DNA from: Microbacterium nanhaiense
Lineage (GTDB): Bacteria > Actinomycetota > Actinomycetes > Actinomycetales > Microbacteriaceae
Direction: 5' to 3'
Assembly: GCF_014646015.1 (NCBI RefSeq)
Contig: NZ_BMMQ01000008.1
Span: forward strand, 1-64,000
Length of the DNA: 64,000 bases
The translations under genes were made by a program, and so were the position numbers. Each line of letters starts with the position of its first letter. Position 1 is the first letter of the stretch. Shown piece after piece: positions 33,526 through 42,499 of the stretch. The notes beneath the pieces are model-generated. The model was not told the origin of the DNA. It searched no databases and was given only the letters and a program-made list of their open reading frames with translations.

Positions 33526-34485
33526 TCAGCCCTCGACCCAGGTGCGCACGTCGGCGGTCGCGGCGGAGGTGTCGACGAGCTCGTCCGTCAGGCCCTGATC
33601 GGCGTAGAACTCGGCCAGTTCGGCGAACTCCGCCGCGAAATCCTCGTCGGCGGGCGCGATGGAGGGCGCCCGGTGCGCGATGATCTCCTCGGCGACGGCG
33701 TCGCTGACACCCGCCTCGCGGTAGGCGTCGGCGAGGATCGACGGATCCGCCGCGACCTCGTCCGCGCACCCTTCGAGGGCCCGATAGAGCGCGCCCACGC
33801 CGAGCGGGTGCTCGTCGGCGAACTCGCGCGACACAACGTGCACGCTCGGGTTCTGCGCCCCGATGTCCGCGGCCGAGGCCACGAGGGTCGCGCCGAGATC
33901 GACCTGCGCCGAGACGAGGTACTGGTCCCACGTCGCCCAGGCGTCGACCTGCCCCGAGGAGAACGCCGTCGCGGCATCGGCGGGCGCGAGGGAGACGGGC
34001 TCGACGTCGTCGATCGTCATGCCATGTTCGACGAGGGCCTTGCGCAGCAGGTAGTCGCCCGTGCCGCCCTCGTTGATCGCGACGGTGCGGCCCGCGAGGT
34101 CCTCGATCGAGGCGATGCCCGTGCCGGAGCCGGCGACGATGCCCTGCGTATCGTTGTCGTTGCGCTCGACGGCGACGACCACGAGGTCGCGGCCTCCCGC
34201 GAGAGCCGACAGCACGCCCGTGGCCCCGCTGGATCCCACGTCGATGTGCCCCGCGGCGAGCGCCTCCGACGCCGGCGCGAACGCGGGGAACGGATCCGAC
34301 GCCGTCACGGATCCGCCGACCTCCTCGATCGGCCCGTCCAGACCGCCGGACGCCTGGCACAGCGTCAGCACGTTCTGCGTCGTCAGGGCGCCGACGCGCA
34401 GCTCGAAGTCGTCGGTCGCGGTGTTCGCGGGTGCGCACCCGGCGAGCAGCAGGACGGCGGGAATGGCGGCGATCGCGCGCTTCAT
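33526..34485 (-). CDS. NMT1/ThiY-like substrate-binding lipoprotein
   Basis: 319-residue solute-binding lipoprotein. Signal peptide [17 protein letters not shown] with lipidated cysteine at residue 17. The mature fold is of the SsuA/ThiY class (AGHIDVGSSGATGVLSAL, VAINEGGTGDYLLRKAL, DAWATWDQYLVSA). AAGGAG precedes the ATG at 34485, which overlaps the permease stop. Known relatives bind sulfonates, nitrate, formyl-aminopyrimidine or HMP. The TPP riboswitch and thiM point to a thiamin building block here; neither motifs nor context separate pyrimidine from thiazole. Confidence 0.85.
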   Translation of the reverse strand: MKRAIAAIPAVLLLAGCAPANTATDDFELRVGALTTQNVLTLCQASGGLDGPIEEVGGSVTASDPFPAFAPASEALAAGHIDVGSSGATGVLSALAGGRDLVVVAVERNDNDTQGIVAGSGTGIASIEDLAGRTVAINEGGTGDYLLRKALVEHGMTIDDVEPVSLAPADAATAFSSGQVDAWATWDQYLVSAQVDLGATLVASAADIGAQNPSVHVVSREFADEHPLGVGALYRALEGCADEVAADPSILADAYREAGVSDAVAEEIIAHRAPSIAPADEDFAAEFAELAEFYADQGLTDELVDTSAATADVRTWVEG

Positions 34486-35321
34486 GAGGCTCCTTGATAG
34501 GGACGCAGCACGCGCGCCTCGAGCGCGCGCACCGCAAGGTCGGTGAGAAGACCCAGCACCGCGTACACGACGATGCACACCATCACGACATCGGTGCGCC
34601 CGAAGGTGCGGGCGTGGGTCAGGAGGTAGCCGACGCCGCTGGCGGCGTTGACGGTCTCCGCGACGATCACGGCCACCCACGCCACCCCGGTCGCGAAGCG
34701 CAGGCCGACGAGGATGGAGGGCGCGGACCCGGGGAGCAGCACGTCGCGCACGGTGCGCCAGCGGCTGAGCCGATAGGCGCGGGCGACGAGCAGCGCCCGG
34801 CGGTCGACGCCGCGCACTCCCCCGACGGTGTTGAGGTACATCGGCACGGTGACGGCGAGGGCGACGAGGACGATCTTCGGCGTCTCGCCGAGGCCGAACC
34901 ACAGGATCAGCAGCGGCGTGAGCGCCGTGAACGGCACCGTGCGAATCGCCTGCATCGGCCGATCCACGATGTCGCGCGCGACGGTCGAGAGCCCCGCCGC
35001 CAACCCGAGGGCGAGCCCCGCGACGACACCGATGGCGGTGCCGGCGAGCACCCTGCCGAGGCTCACGAGGAGCGCGAGCGGCAGGGATCCGTCCGCGACC
35101 ATCCCGGCGGCGGTCGCGAGGAGCGATGCGGGCCCGGGCAGCGAGCGCGGGTCGAGGATCCCCGCCCAGGCGCACGCCTGCCAGGTCGCGACGAGGGCGA
35201 GGATCGACAACCAGGGACGGATCCGCGCGAGGGCTCGGGAGGGGAACCCTCGCTCCGAGGCCCCGGTCCCCCGCGTTCCGCCTTCCGAGGCCGACGTCTC
35301 CTGCGGAAGGACGCCGGTCAT
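34482..35321 (-). CDS. ABC transporter permease, SsuC/ThiX type
   Basis: 279-residue permease with about six helices and a polar 35-residue N-terminus. The ABC-contact loop is [23 protein letters not shown], typical of sulfonate/HMP-type permeases. The start at 35321 ([10 protein letters not shown]) overlaps the thiM stop by 4 bp, and its own stop overlaps the binding-protein ATG, so thiM, permease and binding protein are translationally coupled. Confidence 0.87.
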   Translation of the reverse strand: MTGVLPQETSASEGGTRGTGASERGFPSRALARIRPWLSILALVATWQACAWAGILDPRSLPGPASLLATAAGMVADGSLPLALLVSLGRVLAGTAIGVVAGLALGLAAGLSTVARDIVDRPMQAIRTVPFTALTPLLILWFGLGETPKIVLVALAVTVPMYLNTVGGVRGVDRRALLVARAYRLSRWRTVRDVLLPGSAPSILVGLRFATGVAWVAVIVAETVNAASGVGYLLTHARTFGRTDVVMVCIVVYAVLGLLTDLAVRALEARVLRPYQGAS

Positions 35322-36118
35322 GCGATGGCCGCGCGCGAGCGCACGTCCGCGGGTTGGATCCGCGCCAGGGCGTCGAGGAAGTGCGCCGCGAAGGTGCCGG
35401 GGCCGTCCGCTCGGGCGGCGGCGTCCTCCGCGGCGAGGCAGTAGCTCGCCGTCGCCGCGACCGCCGCCTCGAAGGGATCCGCGACGGCCGCGAAGGCCGC
35501 CATCACGGCGCCGAGGGCGCAGCCGCCGCCCGTCACGCGCGTCAGCAGGGCATCGCCGTTGTCGACGCGGGCGATGCGCGTGCCGTCGGTGATGAGGTCG
35601 ACGGGCCCGGACACGGCGACGACGGATCCGTGCTCCCGCGCGATCGCGGTCGCGGCATCCGCGGCGGCGTCGACGGCGTCGGTCGCGTCGACGCCGCGGC
35701 CCCCGCTTCCGGCGCGGGCGAGCGCGAGGATCTCCGAGGCGTTGCCGCGGACGATCGCGGGCCCGCGGGCGACGAGGACGTGCGCGAGCGGGGTGCGCAC
35801 GGGTGCGGATCCGATCCCCACCGGATCCAGAACCCACGGCGTTCCGGCGTCGCCGGCAGCCTCGGTCGCCTCGAGCATCGCCTCGCGCTGCTCGGCGCCC
35901 GGGGTGCCGAGGTTCACGAGCAGGCCGTGTGCGGCGCGCGCGAACGGGCCCGCCTCGACGGGGATGTCGACCATCGCGCCTGCCGCACCGAGCGCGAGCA
36001 ACACGTTGGCGGTGAACCCCGGCACCACACGATTGGTGATGACCTGCACGAGCGGCGTGTTGCGACGCAGGCTCGTCAGGGCGTCGGCCGAGGCCGTGGA
36101 GAGCGCAGAACTGGTCAT
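35318..36118 (-). CDS. thiM: Hydroxyethylthiazole kinase
   Basis: 266-residue ribokinase-like enzyme that phosphorylates 4-methyl-5-hydroxyethylthiazole for thiamin salvage. Family motifs: [43 protein letters not shown] and the ATP/catalytic segment [14 protein letters not shown] with the reactive cysteine. The ATG at 36118 is chosen because GGAGGG, contained in the riboswitch 3' side, lies about nine bases upstream; another ATG at 36127 overlaps that site too closely. It is the first gene of the operon, under a TPP riboswitch. Confidence 0.95.
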   Translation of the reverse strand: MTSSALSTASADALTSLRRNTPLVQVITNRVVPGFTANVLLALGAAGAMVDIPVEAGPFARAAHGLLVNLGTPGAEQREAMLEATEAAGDAGTPWVLDPVGIGSAPVRTPLAHVLVARGPAIVRGNASEILALARAGSGGRGVDATDAVDAAADAATAIAREHGSVVAVSGPVDLITDGTRIARVDNGDALLTRVTGGGCALGAVMAAFAAVADPFEAAVAATASYCLAAEDAAARADGPGTFAAHFLDALARIQPADVRSRAAIA

Positions 36119-36125
36119 GCGCGAC

Positions 36126-36199
36126 ATCCCTCCGCTAGTACGAACTAGTTCAGGTTCAACGGGTGTGATCTCAGCCGCTGGGCGGCACCCCGTGTCACG
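36126..36199 (-). promoter_or_regulatory. TPP (THI-box) riboswitch
   Basis: On the minus strand the leader shows all conserved blocks in order: ACACGGGGTGC, GGCTGAGATCACACCCG, TTGAACCTGA, GTTCGTACTAGCGGAGGGA. The last block includes the ribosome site of thiM, so thiamin pyrophosphate binding should block translation initiation. It controls thiM and the ABC importer behind it. Confidence 0.95.
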
Positions 36200-36559
36200 T
36201 GGTCTTCGTTCAGATGTCTACCAGACTTCGCCGCGAGGCCCAAAACCGTGGCGTTCTCACCGCCCTCGGAGGAAACTCAGAGAACTCCGGCGTTATCACT
36301 TCGTTATCAATCCGGATGGCGCCGAGGGATCCGCGCGCTGGTGCCGATCGACGCCGATTCGGCCCCGTTCCCAGCTTTCGGGCTTGAAATCCGCGCCTCG
36401 AGGCGCGATTCGGGCTCCGCCTGGGGATTTCTTCGGCTCCGTCCAGACTCGCGGGCGAGGGTCGTAGCCGGCGTTCACAGGTCGAGCCGACGGGGCCTCG
36501 GACCACTCGTGTCGAGCGATGTCCGTGCGCCGCACCCGACCGAATTGGATCACTCCCCC
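36200..36559. other. 360-bp intergenic region without a gene
   Basis: Lies between the thiM riboswitch (minus) and the transglycosylase-like gene (plus), so it should hold promoters in both directions. A tandem GTTATCA-CTTC-GTTATCA direct repeat at about 36293-36310 could be an operator. The G+C-rich 36350-36540 stretch would be a long leader for the plus gene. I looked for the c-di-AMP (ydaO) riboswitch often found before wall hydrolases and did not find its conserved blocks. Confidence 0.5.
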
Positions 36560-37372
36560 ATGAACCAGTACGAAACCGCCACCCAGTCCTTGCTCCCGCA
36601 GCCCCACCGAGAGCGCGCCGAGCGCCGCAGCAAGCGCGCCGCGCTCATCACCGGATCCGTCATCGCCGCGCTCGTCGTCGGCGGTCTCGTCGCGACGGGC
36701 ACGGCCGCGATGGCGGAGGAATCGACGAGCGCCCGCCAGGCCGCCACGGTTCAGCTGGCCACCGGGCACGTCGCCGAGGAGGCAAAAGCCTCTATCGAGG
36801 CCGCCGAGAGCGTCATGAAGCGCGCCGAGCTCGACGGCATCGATACCCCGCACCTCGCGGCGCGCGTCGACGAGCTGGCCCGCTACGCCGAAACCCCCGC
36901 CACCGTCGTCGCCGCCCGCACCGCGCACGTCGACGAGCTCACGCAGATCGTGACCGAGAAGGTCACCGCCTACGAGAAGCAGGTCGAGGCCGAGAAGAAG
37001 AAGGCCGAGGAGGAGGCGGAGGCAGCGGCCGTCGCCGCCGCCGAGGCGCAGGCCGCCGCGAACACCCCCGAGGGCGCGAAGAACACGGCCCGCCAGCTCA
37101 TGGCCTCCACCTACGGCTGGGGCGACGACCAGTTCGGCTGCCTCGACTCGCTGTGGACGAAGGAATCGGGCTGGAACTACCAGGCCTCCAACGCGTCGAG
37201 CGGCGCCTACGGGATCCCGCAGTCGCTGCCCGGCAGCAAGATGGCCACCGTCGCGGCCGACTGGCAGACAAACGCCACCACCCAGGTCACCTGGGGCCTC
37301 GACTACATCTCGCGCGCCTACGGAACCCCGTGCGCCGCCTGGGGCCACAGCCAGGCCATGAACTGGTACTGA
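36560..37372 (+). CDS. Secreted transglycosylase-like cell-wall protein
   Basis: 270-residue exported protein. A basic N-terminus and one membrane/signal helix (AALITGSVIAALVVGGLVATGTAAMA, about residues 29-54) are followed by a long charged coiled coil (~55-175) and a C-terminal lysozyme/transglycosylase-like domain. The last starts ARQLMASTYGWGDDQFGCLDSLWTKESGWNYQASN and ends PCAAWGHSQAMNWY, as in aggregation-promoting-factor and resuscitation-type proteins; the catalytic glutamate is in TKESGW. The ATG at 36560 is used; upstream frame is leader. Likely role: peptidoglycan remodelling. Confidence 0.82.
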   Translation: MNQYETATQSLLPQPHRERAERRSKRAALITGSVIAALVVGGLVATGTAAMAEESTSARQAATVQLATGHVAEEAKASIEAAESVMKRAELDGIDTPHLAARVDELARYAETPATVVAARTAHVDELTQIVTEKVTAYEKQVEAEKKKAEEEAEAAAVAAAEAQAAANTPEGAKNTARQLMASTYGWGDDQFGCLDSLWTKESGWNYQASNASSGAYGIPQSLPGSKMATVAADWQTNATTQVTWGLDYISRAYGTPCAAWGHSQAMNWY

Positions 37373-37398
37373 CCCGCCGGGCCCGGCCCCGCGGGCCC

Positions 37399-38154
37399 TT
37401 AGTAGTACACCGCCAGCGGTCCGTTCGGGCCCTCGATCACGTGCACGGGCGTCTCGAACACGTCGGACAGCACCTCGTCGGTCATGATCTCCTCGGGCGT
37501 CCCGAAGTAGGCGAGCTTGCCGTTCGTGAGCGCACAGATCCGGTCGGCGTAGTGCCCGGCGAAGTTGATGTCGTGCAGGACGATGACGATCGTGCGGCCG
37601 AGTTCCACGGCGGCGCGCTTCAACTGCTGCATCATCTGCACGCTGTGCCGCATGTCGAGGTTGTTGAGCGGTTCGTCGAGGAGCACGTAGTCGGTCTCCT
37701 GGCACAGCACCATGGCGACGTAGGCGCGCTGACGCTGACCGCCGGAGAGCTCGTCGAGGTAGCGCCCCTCGAGCTCGCCGAGGTCGAGGAAGTCGATCGC
37801 GCGGCTGATGATCTCCTCGTCGTGCGCCGTGAGGCGGCCCTTCGAATAGGGGAAGCGCCCGAAGCCGACGAGCTGACGCACCGTCAGGCGCGTGACGAAG
37901 TGGTTCTCCTGCCGGAGGATCGAGACGACCTTCGCGAGATCCTTCGACGCCGTGCTGGCGACATCGAATCCGCCGATCTCGATCGTCCCCTCGTCGATGC
38001 CGAGGAGTCGACCGATCATCGTCAGCAGCGTCGACTTGCCGGCGCCGTTCGGGCCGACGAGTGCCGTGATACCCCCTCCCGGGATCCGGATGTCGACGGG
38101 GCCGATCTCGACCTCGCTGCTGTACTGCTTGCGAACTCCGGTGAGCGAGATCAC
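37399..38154 (-). CDS. Iron-siderophore ABC transporter ATPase
   Basis: 251-residue FecE/FepC-type ATPase. Walker A GPNGAGKST, Q-loop ILRQENHF, signature LSGGQRQRAYVAMVL, Walker B VLLDEPLNNLD and H-loop VLHDINFA are all intact. The start is GTG at 38154, overlapping the upstream permease stop (GTGA), with AAAGGG at proper spacing. It is the last gene of the leftward siderophore operon. Confidence 0.92.
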   Translation of the reverse strand: MISLTGVRKQYSSEVEIGPVDIRIPGGGITALVGPNGAGKSTLLTMIGRLLGIDEGTIEIGGFDVASTASKDLAKVVSILRQENHFVTRLTVRQLVGFGRFPYSKGRLTAHDEEIISRAIDFLDLGELEGRYLDELSGGQRQRAYVAMVLCQETDYVLLDEPLNNLDMRHSVQMMQQLKRAAVELGRTIVIVLHDINFAGHYADRICALTNGKLAYFGTPEEIMTDEVLSDVFETPVHVIEGPNGPLAVYY

Positions 38155-39164
38155 AGTCGGCCCTTTCTGAGGATGACGATGAGGAAGAGCGTGCCGCCGA
38201 CGAGCTCGATGATGACCGAGACGGCGCCCTGCGCGGAGAACACGTTCTTGATGATGAAGTACGCACCCGCGAGAACACAGAAGCCGGTGAGCACCGCGAC
38301 GGGGAAAATCCTGCGGTGGTCGTAGGTGTCGGCGAACTGGTAGGCGAGGGTGGCGACGAGGAAGCCGAGGAAGGTCATCGGCCCGACGAGGGACGTCGAC
38401 ACGGCCATGAGGATCGACACGAGGAAGAGCGTGTACATGAGCTGCCGGCGATACGGCACGCCGAGGCTCGTCGCCGCTTCCTTCCCGAGAGCCATCACGT
38501 TCAGGCGCCGGCTGCTCGCCCAGACGAGCACGACCGCGACGAGCATCAGCGGGATCGCGATCGGCAGGTAGTCGGCGTCGGCGTTGGAGATGCTGCCGAG
38601 CAGGCGGGCCGTGAGCACGTCGAACTCGCTCGGCGTGAGCAGCCTCTGCATGAACGTGGACACCGAGCCGAGGCCGCCGCCGATCACGATGCCGACGAGC
38701 AGCATGATCTGCAGGTTTCCGTACTTGCCCGAGAGCAGCCACCCGTAGAGCAGCAGCGAGAAGCCGACCATCAGCGCGATCTGCAGGAGGAACTGTGGCA
38801 CGCCCTGCAGCGCGACGACGCCCGAGATTCCGAGCAGGAACACGGCGCCGGTCTGCACGACGCGGTAGAGCGACTCGAAGCCCATGATCGACGGCGTGAT
38901 GATGCGGTTGTTCGTCACGGTCTGAAAGGCGACGGTCGCCACCGCCTGGCAGACCGCGACAACCGCGATGACGATCAGGTTCGTCGCGCGTAGCTTCGCG
39001 ATGCGCCAGAATCCCTCGGTGCCGAACGGCATCGGGTTGTCCCACGCGAGCAGGCCCGCCGCGAATGCGACGGCGAGCACGGCGAGGATCCCGACGATGA
39101 GTGCGTACTTCCGCCGCGCGTGCGGGGTGGGCAGCGGGCGCGAGCTGCGGATGACCTCAGCCAC
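38151..39164 (-). CDS. Iron-siderophore ABC permease (FecCD family)
   Basis: 337-residue permease with about nine to ten helices. FecCD landmarks: TNNRIITPSIMGFESLY (family TxNPLAxPxxLG region), GVVIGG-like GIVIGGGLGSVSTFMQ and the cytoplasmic ATPase-coupling segment ALGKEAATSLGVPYRRQ. It overlaps its partner permease by 8 bp and the ATPase by 4 bp. Confidence 0.92.
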   Translation of the reverse strand: MAEVIRSSRPLPTPHARRKYALIVGILAVLAVAFAAGLLAWDNPMPFGTEGFWRIAKLRATNLIVIAVVAVCQAVATVAFQTVTNNRIITPSIMGFESLYRVVQTGAVFLLGISGVVALQGVPQFLLQIALMVGFSLLLYGWLLSGKYGNLQIMLLVGIVIGGGLGSVSTFMQRLLTPSEFDVLTARLLGSISNADADYLPIAIPLMLVAVVLVWASSRRLNVMALGKEAATSLGVPYRRQLMYTLFLVSILMAVSTSLVGPMTFLGFLVATLAYQFADTYDHRRIFPVAVLTGFCVLAGAYFIIKNVFSAQGAVSVIIELVGGTLFLIVILRKGRL

Positions 39165-40125
39165 GGCGACGCTGCCTCAACAGCAGGAAGATGAACACCG
39201 CGGCCCCGACGACGCCCAGGATGAGCGAGACGGGCACCTCGAACGGCATGATGATCGTGCGACCGACGAGGTCGCAGACGGTGACGATTGCGATGCCCGT
39301 GAGGCACACCCACGGCAGGTTGCTGCGCAGGTCGTCGCCGCGGATCATCGACACGATGTTCGGCACGATCAGCCCGAGGAACGGCAGGTTGCCGATCACG
39401 ACGGTCACGACGCCCGTGGCGATCGCGATCATGGCGGTGCCGAGGAGGATCACGCGCTCATAGTGCATGCCCACGTTCGTGGCGACTTCCTTGCCGAGCC
39501 CCGCGACGGTGAATCGGTCGGCCGCGATGAAGATGGCGATCGCCACCGCCAGCACGATCCACAGCGGCTCGTACTGGCCGCGGAAGACCGAGGTGAAGCT
39601 GCCGGCGAACCAGATCCCGACGCTCTGCAGCATGTCGGTCTGCAGGGCGACGAAGGTGGAGATGGATCCCACGACGGCGCCGAGCATGATGCCGATGACG
39701 GGGACGATGAGCGACGAGCGCAGCGAGACGCGACGCAGGATCAGGAAGAACACCATCGTCCCGATGAAGGCGGCGATGCTCGCGCCGGCCATGCGCGTGA
39801 GGATCGACGCCTGCGGGATGAAGATGAGCACACCCAGCAGGCCGAGGCCCGCCCATTCGGTCGTGCCCGTCGTAGTGGGTTCGACGAAACGGTTCTGGGT
39901 GAGGAGCTGCATCACGAGCCCCGCCATCGCCATGGCGCCGCCGGCGAGGACGAGCGCGATCGTGCGGGGAATGCGCGTCATGGCGAACATCTCGGCGCCG
40001 TCATCGGTGCCGAAGATGTCGTAGACGCCGGTGAACAGCGAAAGCGCGAGCAGCCCTGCGACGACGAGGATCCCGATAAGGAGCTTCGCGTCGAAGAGTC
40101 TCGCGCGGGTGCGTGTGGACGGCAT
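39157..40125 (-). CDS. Iron-siderophore ABC permease (FecCD family), second subunit
   Basis: 322-residue partner permease. Landmarks: RIPRTIALVLAGGAMAMAGLVMQLLTQNRFVEPTTTG at the N-terminal half, and GLGKEVATNVGMHYERV, then FLGLIVPNIVSMIRGDDLRSNLP in the C-terminal half. The two permeases form a heterodimer with the ATPase. A strong hairpin separates this gene from the binding-protein gene upstream. Confidence 0.92.
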   Translation of the reverse strand: MPSTRTRARLFDAKLLIGILVVAGLLALSLFTGVYDIFGTDDGAEMFAMTRIPRTIALVLAGGAMAMAGLVMQLLTQNRFVEPTTTGTTEWAGLGLLGVLIFIPQASILTRMAGASIAAFIGTMVFFLILRRVSLRSSLIVPVIGIMLGAVVGSISTFVALQTDMLQSVGIWFAGSFTSVFRGQYEPLWIVLAVAIAIFIAADRFTVAGLGKEVATNVGMHYERVILLGTAMIAIATGVVTVVIGNLPFLGLIVPNIVSMIRGDDLRSNLPWVCLTGIAIVTVCDLVGRTIIMPFEVPVSLILGVVGAAVFIFLLLRQRRRG

Positions 40126-40147
40126 GAGAGAGCTTCCGGACGTGCGT

Positions 40148-40179
40148 CGTGGTGGGGCGCATATTCGCGCCCCACCACG
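40148..40179 (-). promoter_or_regulatory. Hairpin between siderophore-binding and permease genes
   Basis: Perfect 13-bp stem CGTGGTGGGGCGC / GCGCCCCACCACG with a 6-nt loop, 10 bp after the binding-protein stop, no T-run. Probably protects the upstream mRNA or partly terminates, giving excess binding protein. Confidence 0.7.
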
Positions 40180-40189
40180 GGTCAGTTAC

Positions 40190-41197
40190 TTACGCCGCTG
40201 CTTCGAGGGCGTCGGCGAGCTCGTTCAGGAACTCGGTGTAGGTCTGGATGCTCTCGTTCGTGTAGGTGTCGGCGGGCATGTAGACGACGTTGCCCTCCTT
40301 CACAGCGGTGACGTTCGCGAGCGGCTCGGATCCTTCGATCACGTCGGCACCGGCGACGTACTCGGGGTCCTCGGCGAGGATCGCCGCGTCGCGGTCGAGG
40401 ACGAGGAGCCAATCGGGGTTGGAGTCGGCGATCGCCTCCACCGAGATGTCGTCGCCCTGGTGGTCGGTCGACGAGTCCTCGACCTCGAGCGCCGGGGTGA
40501 GGCCCAGCAGTTCGTAGAGCGGGCCGAAGGTGCGGCCGGCGCCCGGTGCCGAGTATCCGATCTCGCCGCCCGAGGTGATGACCGACATCACGGTCTGGTC
40601 GGCGTCGTAGGCGGCCTTGACGCGCTCGACGGCGGCATCGAAGTCGGCCTCGATCTTCTCGGCCTCCTCTTCCTTGCCGAAGATCTGGCCGAGCACCTCG
40701 ACCTGACGCTTCAGCTCACCGTCGAACGACTCGCCCTCGCGCGGGTCGAGCGCGACGATCGTGGCGTCGGGCACGAGCTCGGCGATCTTGTCCTCGAACT
40801 GGGTGAAGCGCTGACCGTTGATGACCAGGTCGGGGTCGGCCGCGACGATCGCCTCGAGGTCGGGCTCGTTGTGCACGCCGAGGTCGACGATCGACTCGTC
40901 GTCGCGGTACGAGATGGTCGAGGGCATGAGGGCGCGGGCCGCCGCCGTCAGCTCGATGTCCCAATCGTCGAGCGTCTGGAAGGTGCGGTTGTCGGTCGCG
41001 ACGACCGACTCGATGGGCAGGTCGACGGTGTGCTCGCCGTTGTTGTCGGTGAACGTGACCGACGCGGGAGCCTCCTCCGCGGCGGGAGCCGACTCCTCCG
41101 GCGATTCTGCCGCGGCGTCGTTCGACGCACAACCGGCGAGAACGAGCGCCGACGCGGCGACGAGAGAGAGCGCGGAGAGGGGTCGGATCATGCTCAT
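40190..41197 (-). CDS. Iron-siderophore binding lipoprotein
   Basis: 335-residue FecB/FepB-type lipoprotein. Signal peptide MSMIRPLSALSLVAASALVLAGC with the lipidated cysteine at residue 23, then an acidic linker. The class III binding fold shows TVDLPIESVVATDNRTFQTL, DLEAIVAADPDLVIN and YTEFLNELADAL at the end. A second ATG two codons in is possible; GGAG lies upstream. First gene of the siderophore operon, facing two iron boxes. Confidence 0.92.
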   Translation of the reverse strand: MSMIRPLSALSLVAASALVLAGCASNDAAAESPEESAPAAEEAPASVTFTDNNGEHTVDLPIESVVATDNRTFQTLDDWDIELTAAARALMPSTISYRDDESIVDLGVHNEPDLEAIVAADPDLVINGQRFTQFEDKIAELVPDATIVALDPREGESFDGELKRQVEVLGQIFGKEEEAEKIEADFDAAVERVKAAYDADQTVMSVITSGGEIGYSAPGAGRTFGPLYELLGLTPALEVEDSSTDHQGDDISVEAIADSNPDWLLVLDRDAAILAEDPEYVAGADVIEGSEPLANVTAVKEGNVVYMPADTYTNESIQTYTEFLNELADALEAAA

Positions 41198-41298
41198 GCG
41201 GGGTCACTCCAGGTATCTTCGGGCACGCCGAAACGGGCCGCTATCAGTCGAGGGATCCGGGCGACGCGTACGCTCGTGGGACGCGGCCTGCGGAGAAG

Positions 41299-41317
41299 TT
41301 AGGCAAGCCTCACCCGG
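41299..41317. promoter_or_regulatory. IdeR/DtxR-type iron box 1
   Basis: TTAGGCAAGCCTCACC fits the left and central part of the TTAGGTTAGCCTAACCTAA consensus. It lies in the divergent promoter region nearer the binding-protein operon. Confidence 0.75.
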
Positions 41318-41318
41318 C

Positions 41319-41337
41319 TCAACGTAGGCTAACCTAA
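41319..41337. promoter_or_regulatory. IdeR/DtxR-type iron box 2
   Basis: TAGGCTAACCTAA matches 13 positions of the IdeR/DtxR consensus and ends five bases before the SIP start codon, so iron-loaded repressor would cover the SIP initiation region. Confidence 0.8.
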
Positions 41338-41342
41338 CTTCC

Positions 41343-42194
41343 ATGACTTCGTCGAACCCCGTTACCAATTCGTTTTCTCTCGAGCGGGAGTGGCTCGAGC
41401 TGCGCTTCCGCGCGGCGCGCCTCACCGACCGGTACTTCGCGACCGAGAGCTACGTCCGCGTGCGCGTCGAGGGCGACGATCTGGAGGGCTTCGGCGAGGT
41501 CGCCGGTGCCGACGACCACATCCGCATCTTCCTCCCGGCATACGACGCGTCGGCCAGCCCCGTGGCCGAGCTGCCGTCGGTCGAGGAGCTGCGCGAGGCC
41601 CCGAGTCGCGAGTTCACCCCGGTGCAGTGGGGCAAGACCGAAGACGGCGTTCCCTACCTCGACCTCGAATTCGCCCTGCACGGCGACCTCGAAGCGCCCG
41701 AGCTTCCCGAGAACGGCGATGGCGCGGCGAGCCGCTGGGCCGTGCACGCCCCGATCGGATCCCCCATCGGCATCGGCGGCCCCCGCGCCACCACCCGCAT
41801 CGTCGGTTCGCCGGACGGCTGGCTGCTCGCGGGCGACGAGACGGCCATCGCCCAGATCCGCCGCTACGCCGCGATCATCCCCGAGGACGCGCCCGCGCTG
41901 ATCCTCATCGAGGTGCGGGGCGGTGCCCACCAGGTCGACATCGACACGGCCGCCCCCGTCGCCTACGTGCACCGCGGATCCGATGGAGTGCCGGGATCCG
42001 CCCTCGCCTCGGCGCTGCTCGCCCTGGACGACGACGACAAGCCGGGCGACGACCCGTTCGCGTTCGTCGCCGCGGAGCAGTCGATCGTCAAGCCGGCCCG
42101 CGACCTCGCCGCCCGCTGGAACATCGACACCGAGCGCGCGGTCATCAAGGGCTACTGGAAGAGCGGCGACACCGAATACCACGCCGCCCACTGA
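41343..42194 (+). CDS. Siderophore-interacting protein (ferric-siderophore reductase)
   Basis: 283-residue FAD/NAD(P)H reductase of the SIP (FAD_binding_9) family that frees iron from imported siderophores in the cytoplasm. The N-terminal FAD barrel includes DDHIRIFLP; SRWAVHAPIGSPIGIGGPRA precedes the C-terminal SIP domain with WLLAGDETAIAQIRRYAA. The C-terminal KGYWKSGDTEYH is the family end motif. No ribosome site precedes the ATG, which immediately follows iron box 2, so a very short leader or leaderless message is likely. Confidence 0.92.
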   Translation: MTSSNPVTNSFSLEREWLELRFRAARLTDRYFATESYVRVRVEGDDLEGFGEVAGADDHIRIFLPAYDASASPVAELPSVEELREAPSREFTPVQWGKTEDGVPYLDLEFALHGDLEAPELPENGDGAASRWAVHAPIGSPIGIGGPRATTRIVGSPDGWLLAGDETAIAQIRRYAAIIPEDAPALILIEVRGGAHQVDIDTAAPVAYVHRGSDGVPGSALASALLALDDDDKPGDDPFAFVAAEQSIVKPARDLAARWNIDTERAVIKGYWKSGDTEYHAAH

Positions 42195-42319
42195 CGGCGT
42201 CGACGCAAGTGCGGGCGCTTTCGCCCGCGCTCAAGGAAATCGAGGATGGTGCGGAAGGATCCGCTGCCCTGCCCCATCCACCGCCCAGTCGCCTGTCCAC
42301 CCCGCAGAGGAGCCCGAGA

Positions 42320-42487
42320 ATGTTCGGTAAGCAGAGAGTTGTTTCTACGCGAAGCCTCGGCAAGATGAAACGACTTGTCCGTAAGGGCTGGGTGCTCGCA
42401 GGCACGAGCGGTGGAGCGCTCGGCAGCGCCCCCACCTTTTTTCTCACGAGCCCGCCGAAGCCCACCACCACTGAGCCTCGATCATGA
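42320..42487 (+). CDS. Small basic protein, 55 residues
   Basis: Candidate gene starting MFGKQRVVSTRSLGKMKRLVRKGWVLAGT and ending in a Pro/Thr tail. GAGGAG lies eight bases before the ATG. A Gly-rich turn (GTSGGALGSAP) follows the basic helix. The KLVRKGW... pattern resembles short actinobacterial proteins of unknown role, but I cannot name a family. It is convergent with the next tiny gene, with only 12 bp between the stop codons. Confidence 0.55.
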   Translation: MFGKQRVVSTRSLGKMKRLVRKGWVLAGTSGGALGSAPTFFLTSPPKPTTTEPRS

Positions 42488-42499
42488 ACGACGGTCGGT

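Noticed and set aside
36200..36559. c-di-AMP (ydaO) riboswitch before the transglycosylase-like gene
   Set aside because: Expected for this gene type in actinobacteria, but the conserved blocks (such as the GCTAACC segment) are absent.
37373..37398. Bidirectional terminator between the transglycosylase and siderophore ATPase genes
   Set aside because: A 7-bp GGGCCCG/CGGGCCC stem exists but it is short and has no T-run; too weak to list.
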